A DNA stretch of 64,000 bases from Methylocystis sp. MJC1 (lineage in GTDB: Bacteria; Pseudomonadota; Alphaproteobacteria; Rhizobiales; Beijerinckiaceae). The notes under the pieces were generated by a model. The model was not told the DNA's origin. It worked only from the letters and a program-made list of their open reading frames with translations, and made no database searches. The stretch covers positions 1,463,001-1,527,000 of the forward strand of contig NZ_CP107558.1 of the NCBI RefSeq assembly GCF_026427715.1, read 5' to 3'. The position numbers were made by a program, and so were the translations under genes. Of this stretch, positions 25,983 through 36,182 are shown one piece after another. Position 1 is the first letter of the stretch. Each line of letters begins with the position of its first letter.

Positions 25983-28271
25983 ATGATTCCCGAGCATCCC
26001 CACGATCATTTTGGGCATGGAAGCCATCACGGGCATCAGCGCGAACATGATGCGCCGGCAGGCCGGGCTCCCACCCGCGCGGACCTAAAGGAGCTCGCAA
26101 GCGCACCCGCCCAAGGTGTCATTTATACCTGCCCCATGCACCCGCAAATTCGGCAGGCTGGTCCCGGCAATTGCCCGATCTGCGGCATGGCCCTCGAGCC
26201 TCTCGTCACCACGGCGGACGAGGCGCCGAGCGCCGAGCTCATCGATATGACGTGGCGGTTTTGGATTGGACTCGCGCTCACAGTCCCGGTGGTCATTCTT
26301 GAAATGGGCGGCCATTTCTTCAACCTCCATCATTACATCGCGCCACAGCTTTCGAATTGGGCGCAACTGGCCCTCGCCACCCCGGTCGTCCTCTGGGCTG
26401 GGTGGCCTTTCTTCGTGCGGGGCGCGAAATCACTCGTTACCCGCAATCTCAACATGTTCACGCTGATCGCCATGGGCACGGGCGTCGCATGGATCTACAG
26501 CATCGTAGCTACGCTTGCGCCGTCGCTGTTCCCGCCCGCCTTTCGGAGCTCTGATGGGTCTGCGCCAATTTATTTTGAGGCTGCGGCCGTCATCACCGTG
26601 CTGGTGTTGCTGGGCCAAGTCCTCGAATTGCGCGCCCGCGAACAGACCGGGGGCGCCATCCGTGCGCTGCTCAATCTGGCGCCTGTCACGGCGAAGCGAG
26701 TGACAGAGGACGGGTCCGACGAAGAGATTGCGCTCGACCAGGTTCACGTCGGCGACAGGCTGCGCGTGCGCCCTGGCGAAAAAGTGCCGGTCGACGGCGC
26801 GTTGCTCGAAGGCCGCAGCTCGGTCGATGAATCCATGGTCACAGGCGAGTCCATGCCAGTGACGAAGAGCGTCGGTGACACGGTCATCGGCGGGACGCTC
26901 AACCAGACGGGCGGCTTCATCATGCGGGCCGACAGAGTTGGCGCCGATACCATGCTGTCGCGCATCGTCGACATGGTCGCCTCCGCCCAGCGCAGCCGCG
27001 CCCCCATTCAGCGGCTCGCGGACCAGGTTTCGGGCTGGTTCGTGCCGCTTGTGATCCTCGTCGCCATTCTTGCTTTCGCCTCCTGGGCGGTTTGGGGCCC
27101 CGAGCCACGGATGAGTTATGGCCTCGTCGCCGCCGTCTCGGTGTTGATCATTGCCTGCCCCTGCGCGCTTGGTCTCGCGACGCCAATGTCGGTGATGGTC
27201 GGCGTTGGGCGCGGCGCGCAATATGGCGTGCTCATCAAGAACGCGGAGGCGCTGGAGCGTTTCGAGAAGGTCGATACGCTCGTCGCCGACAAGACCGGCA
27301 CGCTGACCGAAGGCAAGCCCAAAGTCACAGTTATTCGCCCCGTCGCCGGCGTGAGCGAGAATGAGCTCCTGTCGGTCGCGGCGAGCCTAGAGCGGGGGAG
27401 CGAACATCCCCTGGCGCGAGCGATCGTCGACGCCGCCGTTTCGCGAGGCCTGCCGCTGAGCGAGGCCTCGGAGTTCAATTCACCTGTCGGCAAAGGCGTC
27501 ACTGGGCGTATCGGGACGCAATTCGTCGCCATCGGCAATCGCCGCTTCCTGGCCGAGGTCGGCGTCGATTTAAGCGCGCTCGACAGCGACGCCGAGCGTT
27601 TGCGCGAAGATGGGGCGACGGCGATCTTCGTTGCGATCGACGGCCGTGCAGCCGGAATCCTCGCCATAGCCGACCCTATCAAGGAGACGACGCCCGACGC
27701 GTTGCAGGCGCTCTATGATGATGGCGTCTCGGTCGTCATGCTCACCGGCGACAATTGGACGTCGGCGCGGGCTGTGGCCAAGCGCCTCGGCATCAAGGAC
27801 GTCGAGGCGGAAATCCTCCCCGAGGATAAAAGCAAAGTCGTCGCCCGGCTGCGGCAGGCCGGTCGCGTTGTCGCCATGGCGGGCGATGGGGTGAATGACG
27901 CGCCTGCCCTTGCCGCGGCGGATGTCGGGATCGCCATGGGCGCCGGGACCGACGTGGCGATCGAAAGCGCCGGCGTCACCTTGCTCAAGGGCGACCTTCG
28001 GGGGATCGTGCGCGGCCGGCGGCTTTCGCGAGCCACCATGCGGAATATCCGCCAGAACCTCTTCTTCGCCTTCATTTACAACGCGGCGGGCGTGCCGCTC
28101 GCGGCCGGCGCGCTTTACCCGGCCTTTGGCCTGCTGCTCTCGCCCACGATAGCCGCCGCCGCTATGGCGCTGTCGTCGATTAGCGTCGTCGCCAACGCGC
28201 TGCGCCTGCGTCAGACAAAGATCGAGCCTGAAAGGCTGTTGGAGATGCCGCCGTTTGCCGGACTTGGTTAG
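25983..28271 (+). CDS. copA: Copper-translocating P1B-type ATPase
   Basis: The 762-residue pump has a His-rich N-terminus ([18 protein letters not shown]). A short heavy-metal-binding domain [20 protein letters not shown] replaces the usual HMA domains. It has eight predicted membrane helices, the TGES loop, the intramembrane metal site CPC (C392-P393-C394), the phosphorylation site DKTGT (D436) and the hinge [10 protein letters not shown]. The CPC motif predicts Cu(I)/Ag(I) transport, most likely export from the cytoplasm. With DUF2933 upstream it forms a copper-resistance pair just downstream of sMMO. Confidence 0.92.
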   Translation: MIPEHPHDHFGHGSHHGHQREHDAPAGRAPTRADLKELASAPAQGVIYTCPMHPQIRQAGPGNCPICGMALEPLVTTADEAPSAELIDMTWRFWIGLALTVPVVILEMGGHFFNLHHYIAPQLSNWAQLALATPVVLWAGWPFFVRGAKSLVTRNLNMFTLIAMGTGVAWIYSIVATLAPSLFPPAFRSSDGSAPIYFEAAAVITVLVLLGQVLELRAREQTGGAIRALLNLAPVTAKRVTEDGSDEEIALDQVHVGDRLRVRPGEKVPVDGALLEGRSSVDESMVTGESMPVTKSVGDTVIGGTLNQTGGFIMRADRVGADTMLSRIVDMVASAQRSRAPIQRLADQVSGWFVPLVILVAILAFASWAVWGPEPRMSYGLVAAVSVLIIACPCALGLATPMSVMVGVGRGAQYGVLIKNAEALERFEKVDTLVADKTGTLTEGKPKVTVIRPVAGVSENELLSVAASLERGSEHPLARAIVDAAVSRGLPLSEASEFNSPVGKGVTGRIGTQFVAIGNRRFLAEVGVDLSALDSDAERLREDGATAIFVAIDGRAAGILAIADPIKETTPDALQALYDDGVSVVMLTGDNWTSARAVAKRLGIKDVEAEILPEDKSKVVARLRQAGRVVAMAGDGVNDAPALAAADVGIAMGAGTDVAIESAGVTLLKGDLRGIVRGRRLSRATMRNIRQNLFFAFIYNAAGVPLAAGALYPAFGLLLSPTIAAAAMALSSISVVANALRLRQTKIEPERLLEMPPFAGLG

Positions 28272-28461
28272 CGCGCCATTGCTCGCTGCAGATTGACGGT
28301 CGTCAAACTCAACCAGCTAGTCGCGCGTCGCCGCGCTTCGCGGCGCCTGCAATCGCGCCGCGTTCTCGGGGGCTGCTTATCCGTTGACAACGCTAGAGGC
28401 CGACCTAGCTAGCCGATTGATCGCTATGCGTCCTTTGTCGATCTCCGGAACGACCTCGAAT

Positions 28462-28806
28462 ATGCAGCTCGAAACGCAAATCCAGAACGATCGGGTCGCC
28501 ATCATCGTCAAGGAGGAGCGTCTGGACGCGCATAACTCGAGCGAGCTCAAGGAGCGCATTTTACGAACCCTGGAAGAGGGCGGGCGCCGTCTGGTCGTGG
28601 ATCTGGCGGATGTTAAATTCATCGACAGCTCCGGATTGGGCGCTTTGCTCTCGGGCTACAAGAATGCAAATCAGCGCTCGGGGACGTTCGTGCTCTCTGG
28701 CTTGCAGCCCCGTGTGCGCTCGATGTTCGAGCTGACGCGGCTCAATCGCGTCTTTGAAATCTACCCACGCCTGCAGGAGGCGATCAGCAGCCAAGGCGTC
28801 AGCTAG
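28462..28806 (+). CDS. STAS-domain anti-sigma factor antagonist
   Basis: From the ATG at 28462 the protein has 114 residues and is a single STAS domain: QNDRVAIIVKEERLDAHNS, then VDLADVKFIDSSGLGALLSG with S56/S57 as the likely phosphorylated serine. Such proteins bind a HATPase anti-sigma kinase when unphosphorylated. The partner kinase gene begins 10 bp downstream. The frame extends upstream to 28384, but that adds no recognisable sequence. Confidence 0.88.
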   Translation: MQLETQIQNDRVAIIVKEERLDAHNSSELKERILRTLEEGGRRLVVDLADVKFIDSSGLGALLSGYKNANQRSGTFVLSGLQPRVRSMFELTRLNRVFEIYPRLQEAISSQGVS

Positions 28807-28816
28807 CGATGCGGGC

Positions 28817-29242
28817 ATGTCCAAGACAAGCGTGAGCGTCGACATCGTCGTGCCGAACCAGACGCGCTATCTGCGGCTGATCGGCAATATCGGCGAGCAA
28901 ATCGCGAGAGAACTCGAGACGGATTCTTTCGACAAGGACATGCTTGCCTATCATCTCAATCTCGTGCTCACCGAGGCCGTCGCCAACGCCATGGAATACT
29001 CCGACGATAAATGCCTCGACCACACGGTGAAAGTTTGCCTGTCGATCGAGGATGAAGACCTGAGGATCCGCGTTTACGACCATGGGCAGGGTTTCGACAT
29101 AGGGGCCGTGCCAATCCCCGACCTCGATCAACTCCACGAGCGCGGTCGCGGCATATTCCTTATCCGCACTCTGATGGACTCCGTCGCTTACCATCGCGGC
29201 GAGGCCGGGAACGTTCTCGAAATGCACAAGAGCCTGAAGTAA
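28817..29242 (+). CDS. RsbW-like anti-sigma regulatory factor (HATPase kinase)
   Basis: The 141-residue protein is a GHKL ATPase domain without a His-kinase dimerisation domain: N box VLTEAVANAMEYSDDK, G1 VYDHGQGFDIG, G2 RGRGIFLIRTLMD. This is the form of RsbW/SpoIIAB-like serine kinases that phosphorylate STAS antagonists and sequester a target such as a sigma factor. It follows the STAS gene by 10 bp. No sigma factor is encoded nearby, so its downstream target is unknown. Confidence 0.88.
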   Translation: MSKTSVSVDIVVPNQTRYLRLIGNIGEQIARELETDSFDKDMLAYHLNLVLTEAVANAMEYSDDKCLDHTVKVCLSIEDEDLRIRVYDHGQGFDIGAVPIPDLDQLHERGRGIFLIRTLMDSVAYHRGEAGNVLEMHKSLK

Positions 29243-29282
29243 GGCGCTCCGGCGGCAGCCGTAATGGAAGAGAAAGCGCGCC

Positions 29283-32200
29283 ATGGAGGGGGACATCCGC
29301 CTTCGCAACCCCGTGCAGAAACCTCCGCAGAGATCGCCCCGCGGCAAACCGCTGAACGTCGCCGCCGCGGAGTTTTCTCCGGATTATCGCGATCTCGTCG
29401 CGCCCCGGCAGCGCTTGCGAGATCTGCTGAAGCTGGGCGAGGTCTTCGAGCCCAGCGGCCACGCCATCGATCTTCGCCGGCTTGCTGACGGGCGGGAATA
29501 TGATCTTCGCATCTACAGCGCGCAGACGCGTGCGCTCGATGATCTCATTCCGGTCCTGCATAACCTCGGGCTCCCCGCTGTCGACCAGATTCTGTTTGCG
29601 GCGACGGTTTCGGGGGAAAAGCGCTTTATTCGCAGTTTCCGGGTGAGGCCGGCAGATCCTGAGCGGGTTCAGCAATCACGGGCGCAGCTCCTCGCGGCGT
29701 TGGCGGCATTGCTGTCAGGTGAGGCGGAGGACGATCCTCTCAACAAGCTCGTCCTGCTCGCGGGGTTGAGCGCGAGGGAGATTGGCGTTCTTCGGGCCTA
29801 CTGCTGCTACTATCTGCAACTTGGCGTGCGCGTGGATCGCTCTCGACTCTATGATGCGCTTCTCGGTGACGTCGAGGTCACGCGCCTGCTCTTTGCTTAT
29901 TTCGAAACCCGGTTTCATCCGGATCATGCAGGCCGAGGCTCCTTTGACGCGATGGTTGACGTCAGACAGCGCCTGATCGCCGCCTTCGACAAGGTGACAA
30001 ATCTGACCGACGATCGCGTTTTTCGCGATCTCTTCAATCTCATCGACGCAACGCTTCGCACGAATTTTTATCTGCACGACGAACCGAAGCCGAAAGTTCT
30101 CGCGCTCAAGATCAACAGCCTCGGCGTGATCGGCGCGCCGGCTCCCAAGCCAATGTTCGAGATCTTCGTTCACGCGCGCTCCATGCAAGGGATACATTTG
30201 CGCGGCGCCAAGGTCGCGCGAGGCGGCATCCGCTGGTCCGATCGCGCCCATGATCTGCGGACCGAGATTCTCGATCTCATGCAAACGCAGATGACCAAGA
30301 ACGCCTTGATCGTTCCGCAGGGCGCCAAGGGCGGTTTTGTTTTGAAGGTCTCGAGCGCCGACCCTACCAGGCGCGAAGAGGCGGGAAAGTCCGCCTATCG
30401 CGCCTTTATTGGCGCGCTGCTCGATCTGACGGACAATCTCGATCCCGCCAAGTCCGGGCCAGCCGAGCGCATCTCCTACGACGAACCCGATCCCTATCTT
30501 GTCGTCGCAGCCGACAAGGGCACGGGCGGGTGGTCGGATATCGCAAATGAGATTGCGCGGTCTCGTTCCTTCTGGCTCGACGACGCCTTCGCCACCGGCG
30601 GGTCCAACGGTTACAGCCATAAGCGACTTGGAATAACCTCGCGGGGAGCCTGGGTCTGTGTGAGGCGTCATTTCCGCGAGATTGGCCGCAACATCGACGA
30701 CCAGGCCTTCACCGTCGTCGGCGTCGGCTCGATGGATGGAGACGTCTTCGGAAACGGCATGCTGGAGACTCGCACGATCAGGCTGTTGGGCGCGTTCAGC
30801 GGCGAACATATCTTCATCGATCCGAACCCCGACCCGCTGATCTCTTACGCCGAACGCCGACGGCTGTTCGACAAGCCGCGTTCGTCTTGGGCGGATTACG
30901 ACCCCTCGAAGATCTCGCGCGGCGGCGGCGTCTACCGCCGTGACGCCAAGGATATAGAACTGAGCCCTGAGGCGCGGTCGTGGCTGCAAGCGAGAAACCG
31001 CCTGGTCGATGGAGAGGGGCTTATCCGTCTTCTGTTGGCGGCGCCTGTGGATCTGCTTTGGATGGGCGGCGTCGGCTCTTATGTAAAGGCAGGTCCGGAG
31101 ACGGACGAAAGCGTTGGCGACCGGGTCAATGACGGCGCGCGCATCGACGCCAATCAACTGCGCGCCAAAGTCGTGGGGGAGGGCGCGAACCTCGGTTTCA
31201 CCCAGCGCGGCCGCATCGAATACGCTTTGAATGGCGGCCGGATCAATACCGACGCCGTCGACAACTCGGCGGGCGTTGATCTATCCGACCACGAAGTCAA
31301 TCTGAAGATCTTGTTGCGTGGAACGCGTCAGGCGCCGCTCGCGGCCTCTGACGAAATTCATCGTCTTCTCGAAAGTCTGACCGACGAAGTTTGCGCCGCG
31401 GTCCTGGACGACAATTATCACCAAAGCCTCTGCATCTCGCTCGAGCGCGAGCGATCGCTCTCCGACATTGCGTCCTATTTGGACGTGGCGGATCGCCTGG
31501 AGGCCTCGGGACAGCTCGACCGCCAGAGCGACGCATTTCCAAATCGACGGGAGCTGCTCGCGAGAACAGAAGGGGGCCTGACAAGGCCCGAGCTGAGTAT
31601 ACTCATGGCGGACGCGAAGCTGGCGTTGAAGCGGGCTCTTCTGGAAGCGCCGCGCTTTTTCGAGGTCGAATGGATTTCAGATTTTCTCGTCACCTATTTT
31701 CCCGAATCCTTGCGCTCGAGCTATGCCCCTCGGATTGCGTCTCATCCACTGGCGCGCGAAATCGCCGCGACGGTCATCTGCAACAAGATCGTCAATCAGG
31801 CGGGCGCAAGATTTCTTCTGTTCGGAGACCCTCTCGCCCCGACCCTCCTGACCGACGCGGTCGGCCTTTATCTCGCTTTCGACCAGATATTGGGGGGCGA
31901 GCGTTGGCGCAGCGCGGTCCGGAGCTTGGATGGGCGAATGAACAGCGGCCGGCAGTATGAATATCTGCTGCAGCTCGAAGACGCTTTGGCCTATCTGTGC
32001 CGCTGGGCGCTGCAAGGCGGGCGACGGCTTCAGCCGGTGGAGAGCGAGGTCGCCGAATGGCGCGCCTATCTGGAGAAATATCTCGCTTATTTTTCGCAAA
32101 GCGCAGAAGTCTCGATCCTGGACGCCAATGCGCCAGAGGCGTCTCGCGAGATGTTCCTCAACAGGCTGCGGGACTTTCCGTTTCTCGTCGATCTTGCGCA

Positions 32201-32576
32201 GCAGGCTGGCAAAGACATCGCCGTAGCGGCGCGGCTCTTCGACGAGGTGGGAGGAAGCCTCGGGATGCGCCAGATTGCTGCGTTGGCTGCCGAGCTTACC
32301 GCCAGGGACGCTTGGGAAGGCAAACTGCAGAGCGCGGTCGATGAACGATTGCGTTCCGCAACCGCTCGTATTGCGGCAATCGCTCTGAGAGTTGGCGTCG
32401 ATGAGCCCGCGGCGGTTTTCCGGCTTGCGGGTCTAGCGCCAAAGCTGACGGAACTTCGAAAACTGCGCGGCGAAATCATCGAAAGCGCGCCGAAGACGGT
32501 TGTGCCCTTTGCGCTCTTCGCCTCTGAGCTAGACGCCTTGGTTGAGGCCTGTGACTCTCCCCGGCGAGCAGCGTGA
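29283..32576 (+). CDS. gdhB: NAD-specific glutamate dehydrogenase, shortened large type
   Basis: The 1097-residue protein belongs to the large NAD-glutamate dehydrogenase family (Bac_GDH), which deaminates glutamate to 2-oxoglutarate. The catalytic region starts near residue 310 (RGGIRWSDRAHDLRTEILDL, then MTKNALIVPQGAKGGFVLK). The cofactor-binding part has VAADKGTGGWSDIANEIAR, DDAFATGGSNGYSHKRLGIT and VVGVGSMDGDVFGNGMLE. Usual members have about 1600 residues; here roughly 500 N-terminal residues with the ACT-like regulatory domains are missing. It is embedded in a signalling operon, 40 bp after the kinase and overlapping the phosphatase. Confidence 0.9.
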   Translation: MEGDIRLRNPVQKPPQRSPRGKPLNVAAAEFSPDYRDLVAPRQRLRDLLKLGEVFEPSGHAIDLRRLADGREYDLRIYSAQTRALDDLIPVLHNLGLPAVDQILFAATVSGEKRFIRSFRVRPADPERVQQSRAQLLAALAALLSGEAEDDPLNKLVLLAGLSAREIGVLRAYCCYYLQLGVRVDRSRLYDALLGDVEVTRLLFAYFETRFHPDHAGRGSFDAMVDVRQRLIAAFDKVTNLTDDRVFRDLFNLIDATLRTNFYLHDEPKPKVLALKINSLGVIGAPAPKPMFEIFVHARSMQGIHLRGAKVARGGIRWSDRAHDLRTEILDLMQTQMTKNALIVPQGAKGGFVLKVSSADPTRREEAGKSAYRAFIGALLDLTDNLDPAKSGPAERISYDEPDPYLVVAADKGTGGWSDIANEIARSRSFWLDDAFATGGSNGYSHKRLGITSRGAWVCVRRHFREIGRNIDDQAFTVVGVGSMDGDVFGNGMLETRTIRLLGAFSGEHIFIDPNPDPLISYAERRRLFDKPRSSWADYDPSKISRGGGVYRRDAKDIELSPEARSWLQARNRLVDGEGLIRLLLAAPVDLLWMGGVGSYVKAGPETDESVGDRVNDGARIDANQLRAKVVGEGANLGFTQRGRIEYALNGGRINTDAVDNSAGVDLSDHEVNLKILLRGTRQAPLAASDEIHRLLESLTDEVCAAVLDDNYHQSLCISLERERSLSDIASYLDVADRLEASGQLDRQSDAFPNRRELLARTEGGLTRPELSILMADAKLALKRALLEAPRFFEVEWISDFLVTYFPESLRSSYAPRIASHPLAREIAATVICNKIVNQAGARFLLFGDPLAPTLLTDAVGLYLAFDQILGGERWRSAVRSLDGRMNSGRQYEYLLQLEDALAYLCRWALQGGRRLQPVESEVAEWRAYLEKYLAYFSQSAEVSILDANAPEASREMFLNRLRDFPFLVDLAQQAGKDIAVAARLFDEVGGSLGMRQIAALAAELTARDAWEGKLQSAVDERLRSATARIAAIALRVGVDEPAAVFRLAGLAPKLTELRKLRGEIIESAPKTVVPFALFASELDALVEACDSPRRAA

Positions 32577-35179
32577 CATGCGGGAAGGACGAGGTCGTGG
32601 AAGAAAAACCGCTCACGCATCTCCTTCTTGAAACCAGCAACGAAGCTGCATGCTTGATGGACCCGTCCGGTCTCGTGCTGGCGTTGAATAGCCGCGCCGA
32701 GCAAATGACCGGATTCAAGGAAGGCGAGCTGATCGGACGCCCGTTCCCCGGCAAACCAAAGGCGGCAATGGGAAACGCGAAAGAGGCGCCGCTCGCCTGG
32801 CTGGTCGCGCCGGCTCGGCAGTGGTTCGATATGCGGATCAAGCGCAAGGACGAGAAGGAGATCGACGCGAGCTGCGAGATTTATCGGCTTGGGACGAAAA
32901 GTCTCGCTGGCATATTGCTGAAATTGAGAACCGAAGGGGCGGAGGGAGCGGCGCTCGAGGATATGAAAATCAAGCTCCAGGCGATTTTTGGCGGGATGGC
33001 CGACGGCTTTGTCGTCATCGATGAATTTGGAAAAATCGAGTTCTTCAGCACGGGCGCGGAAAAACTCTTCGGCTACGGCGCCGAGGAAGTTATGGGCGCG
33101 AACGTCAAATTGCTGATGCCTTCTCCCTACAAGGACGAGCACGACGGCTATCTTGCGGCCTACCGTGAGACAGGCGTCCGCAAGATAATCGGAAGCGGGC
33201 GGGAGGTTTCGGGAAGGCGCAAGGATGGCGTGGTTTTTCCCATGTATCTTTCGGTAGGCGAAATCTGGCTCGAGGGGCGCCGTCACTTTGTCGGCGTTAC
33301 ACACGACCTCACAAAGACCAAGCGCGCCGAGAGCCGCCTATGGATGCTGACGGCGGCCATCGAGCAAAGCCCAGTGGCCGTCATGATTTCCGATACGCAT
33401 GGGGTCATCGAATATGTGAACGATTATTTTGCAAAGCTGACCGGCTACAGCGAAGCGGAGGTCATCGGCCAGAACCCGCGCATCCTTCATTCTGCGGGCA
33501 CACCGAGAGACCAGCATCAGCGTCTGTGGCGAACGATCGAAGCTGGAGCGGAATGGCGTGGAGAAATTCAGGACCAGCGAAAAGACGGCGCGCTTTACTG
33601 GGCGTATGAGATCATCGCGCCTCTGCGCGACGAGGAAGGGCAGATCAGGCATTATCTCGCGATTCAGCAGGACGTCACCGAACAGAGGCGCGATAAGGAG
33701 GCGCTCGCAGAAAGCGAGGAGCGCTTCCGCAAAGTTGCCGAGATGGTTGGCGAGTGGCTTTGGGAGCAGGACGCGGACGGACGCTATACCTATAGCAGCG
33801 ACGCTGTAAGGGATATCCTCGGGCTCGAGCCCGAGGAAATATTGGGCAAGTGTTATCTTGACCTTCTCCAGGACGACGCAAATCCGGCGGCTCCCCGACA
33901 GCCGACGCCGCCCACGCCTTTCCGTCGCATCGTCAATTGCTATCGGCGGCAGGACGGGCGGCGCGTTTTTACCGAGTCGAGCGGCGCTCCCATACTCAAC
34001 GGAAAAGGTCGTTTGGTGAAATGGCGCGGAGTCGACCGCGATATCACGGAGCGAATGGAATATGAGGACGCCTTGCGCGTGCGCAACCGAGCGATGGAGG
34101 CGGTTCATGTCGGGATCGTGATCTGCGACGCGCGCGTCGAAGGAAACCCCAATATATACGTCAATCCGGCGCTGGCCGAAATGACCGGTTATACCCAAGA
34201 CGAGCTGCTGCAGGGCGGTGGCATGCGTTTGTTGCAGGGGCCCGGAACCGATCCTGCCGCGATCGCCAAGATCCGTCAGGCGCTCCAAACCGGCCGAGGC
34301 TGTGAAGTCACCCTGAGAAACTACCGTAAGAACGGCGAAGCCTTCTGGAACGAACTTCTTATTTCTCCAGTGCCTGACGAAGCTGGAGAGATTACGCATT
34401 ACATCGGCGTCCAGACGGACGTCACCGAAAAGCGGCGGGCGGAGGAAAGCCGCCGCGATCTCGAGATCGCAAAACAAATTCAGCTGTCGCTTCTGCCCGA
34501 CAAGCCGCTGCGTCTGCCGAATGCTGAGATTGCGGGAATCTGCCTACCGGCGACCCATGTCGGCGGGGATTATTTCGATTTTTTCGAAAGTGGCGAGAAC
34601 GTCGACTTCGTCGTTGCGGATGTCTCGGGCCATAGCGTCGGCGCGGCGCTTATCATGACGGAAGTCAGAAGCATGGTCCGCGCACAATCGCGCCGACCGG
34701 CGAGCGCCCATCCCGCCCATATGCTGCGTGAGCTCAACGAGCTGCTATATGAGGACCTCGACCGGTCAGAATTGTTCATAACAATGTTTTTCTGTCGATA
34801 TGAGTCGACGACGCGCCGTCTGAAATATGCAAGCGCCGGCCATAATCCTGGGCTGCTGTTGCGATCCGGACAGCAGAACTGCATGGAGCTCGATAGCGAC
34901 GGGCTCGTGCTGGGAGCCAAGCGCATGGTCGATTTCGAAGAACGTAGCGTGCTTCTTTCACAGGGCGACAAGCTGCTCTTTTACACCGACGGCGTGATCG
35001 AGGCCCAAGACTCGTCCGGCGATTTTTTTGGCACGGAGCGCTTATGCCGGCGCTTTTCCGCCAATCGACGGTTCGCGCCGGAGGTCATCGCCCAAAAGCT
35101 TCTGCGGGAGGTGAAGGATTTTTGCGCGCCGTCGGCCATGGGCGATGACGCGGCGTTGGTTGTTTTGGAAGTGAGGTGA
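32573..35179 (+). CDS. Multi-PAS SpoIIE-type serine phosphatase (RsbU-like)
   Basis: The 868-residue protein has a string of PAS domains (about 15-110, 133-245, 248-370, 380-495 and 500-620). A C-terminal PP2C/SpoIIE phosphatase follows: EIAKQIQLSLLP, THVGGDYFDFFE, VVADVSGHSVGAALIMTEVR, FYTDGVIEA and MGDDAALVVLE, with metal-binding aspartates present. Such enzymes dephosphorylate STAS antagonists and so close the partner-switching cycle with the two genes at 28.4-29.2 kb. The PAS array suggests sensing of redox, oxygen or a ligand. The frame begins at a GTG overlapping the GDH stop; a GTG at 32597 after GGAAGGACGAGG is the better-placed start. Confidence 0.9.
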   Translation: MTCGKDEVVEEKPLTHLLLETSNEAACLMDPSGLVLALNSRAEQMTGFKEGELIGRPFPGKPKAAMGNAKEAPLAWLVAPARQWFDMRIKRKDEKEIDASCEIYRLGTKSLAGILLKLRTEGAEGAALEDMKIKLQAIFGGMADGFVVIDEFGKIEFFSTGAEKLFGYGAEEVMGANVKLLMPSPYKDEHDGYLAAYRETGVRKIIGSGREVSGRRKDGVVFPMYLSVGEIWLEGRRHFVGVTHDLTKTKRAESRLWMLTAAIEQSPVAVMISDTHGVIEYVNDYFAKLTGYSEAEVIGQNPRILHSAGTPRDQHQRLWRTIEAGAEWRGEIQDQRKDGALYWAYEIIAPLRDEEGQIRHYLAIQQDVTEQRRDKEALAESEERFRKVAEMVGEWLWEQDADGRYTYSSDAVRDILGLEPEEILGKCYLDLLQDDANPAAPRQPTPPTPFRRIVNCYRRQDGRRVFTESSGAPILNGKGRLVKWRGVDRDITERMEYEDALRVRNRAMEAVHVGIVICDARVEGNPNIYVNPALAEMTGYTQDELLQGGGMRLLQGPGTDPAAIAKIRQALQTGRGCEVTLRNYRKNGEAFWNELLISPVPDEAGEITHYIGVQTDVTEKRRAEESRRDLEIAKQIQLSLLPDKPLRLPNAEIAGICLPATHVGGDYFDFFESGENVDFVVADVSGHSVGAALIMTEVRSMVRAQSRRPASAHPAHMLRELNELLYEDLDRSELFITMFFCRYESTTRRLKYASAGHNPGLLLRSGQQNCMELDSDGLVLGAKRMVDFEERSVLLSQGDKLLFYTDGVIEAQDSSGDFFGTERLCRRFSANRRFAPEVIAQKLLREVKDFCAPSAMGDDAALVVLEVR

Positions 35180-36168
35180 CGTCGTCCAACTCGCTCTATT
35201 GGAGAATGAAGGATATGGCCGCGGCGATCGGCAATCCCTTTGGGCGACGCAAGATCGGTCTTGCGCTGAGCAGCGGCGTGGCGAGAGGCTGGGCGCATAT
35301 AGGCGCGATCGGCGCGCTGACGAGACTGGGCGTTCCTCTCGATATCGTCGCTGGGACTTCGGCAGGCGCATTAATCGGCGCCTGCTATCTCGCCAAGGAG
35401 TTGGAGGAGCTGGAGAGGTGGGCCTTGTCGCTCACCAAACGCAGGATTCTCGGCTACATCGACTTGCACTTTGGGCGCGGAAGCCTGCTCAGCGGCAATC
35501 GGATCGTGGACGAGATGCGGCGGCTCTTGGGAACACGTCGCGTCGAGGATTTGCAAAATCCCTTTGTCGCGGTCGCAACGGATCTGGGGACCGGTCACGA
35601 GATATGGCTTCAACATGGCAGCCTCGTCGAGGCTGTTCGCGCCTCCATTGCGCTGCCGGGTCTTTTGCCGCCGATAGAGTCCGGCAATCGTGTCCTTGCG
35701 GATGGCGCGCTTGTCGATCCCCTGCCGGTTGCGCCTTGCCGCGCCTTGGGAGCCGATCTCGTAATCGCGATCAATTTGAATACCGACGTCATCGGCAAAA
35801 TGAGCCGCCAGGCGGCAACGCCTCGAACGTCGATCGGCTTCGATCCGATGGTGCTGGGCGTCGATGATTTTACACCAGAGCGACGCCTGGCAAGCGCAAC
35901 CCGCGCCTTCGTTCAACAGGAAGCCAATATCCCGAGCCTGTTCGGCGTGATGACGACGTCGCTTGGCATTATGCAGGACCGGCTGACTCGTTCGCGCCTC
36001 GCAGGCGATCCGCCCGACGTTCACATCACCCCTCGCGTTGGACACATCGGATTGCTTGAGTTCGAGCGCGCCAAGGAGGCGATCTGGGAGGGGGAGCAAT
36101 CGGTCGAACGCAAGCGCGGCGAGCTGATAGATTTATTGCGCGCCGCGGGGATGAATTTTTCGATCTAA
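35176..36168 (+). CDS. Patatin-like phospholipase, RssA family
   Basis: The 330-residue product has the patatin features: an oxyanion-hole stretch LALSSGVARGWAHIGAIGAL, the nucleophile in VAGTSAGALIG (S62) and the second catalytic residue in VLADGALVDPLPV. Short cytoplasmic members are termed RssA-like. A GTG start overlaps the phosphatase stop (GTGA); the ATG at 35206 is an alternative. It is probably the last gene of the STAS-kinase-GDH-phosphatase transcript. Its substrate is unknown. Confidence 0.88.
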   Translation: MTSSNSLYWRMKDMAAAIGNPFGRRKIGLALSSGVARGWAHIGAIGALTRLGVPLDIVAGTSAGALIGACYLAKELEELERWALSLTKRRILGYIDLHFGRGSLLSGNRIVDEMRRLLGTRRVEDLQNPFVAVATDLGTGHEIWLQHGSLVEAVRASIALPGLLPPIESGNRVLADGALVDPLPVAPCRALGADLVIAINLNTDVIGKMSRQAATPRTSIGFDPMVLGVDDFTPERRLASATRAFVQQEANIPSLFGVMTTSLGIMQDRLTRSRLAGDPPDVHITPRVGHIGLLEFERAKEAIWEGEQSVERKRGELIDLLRAAGMNFSI

Positions 36169-36182
36169 GCGAGGCGCCGGCC

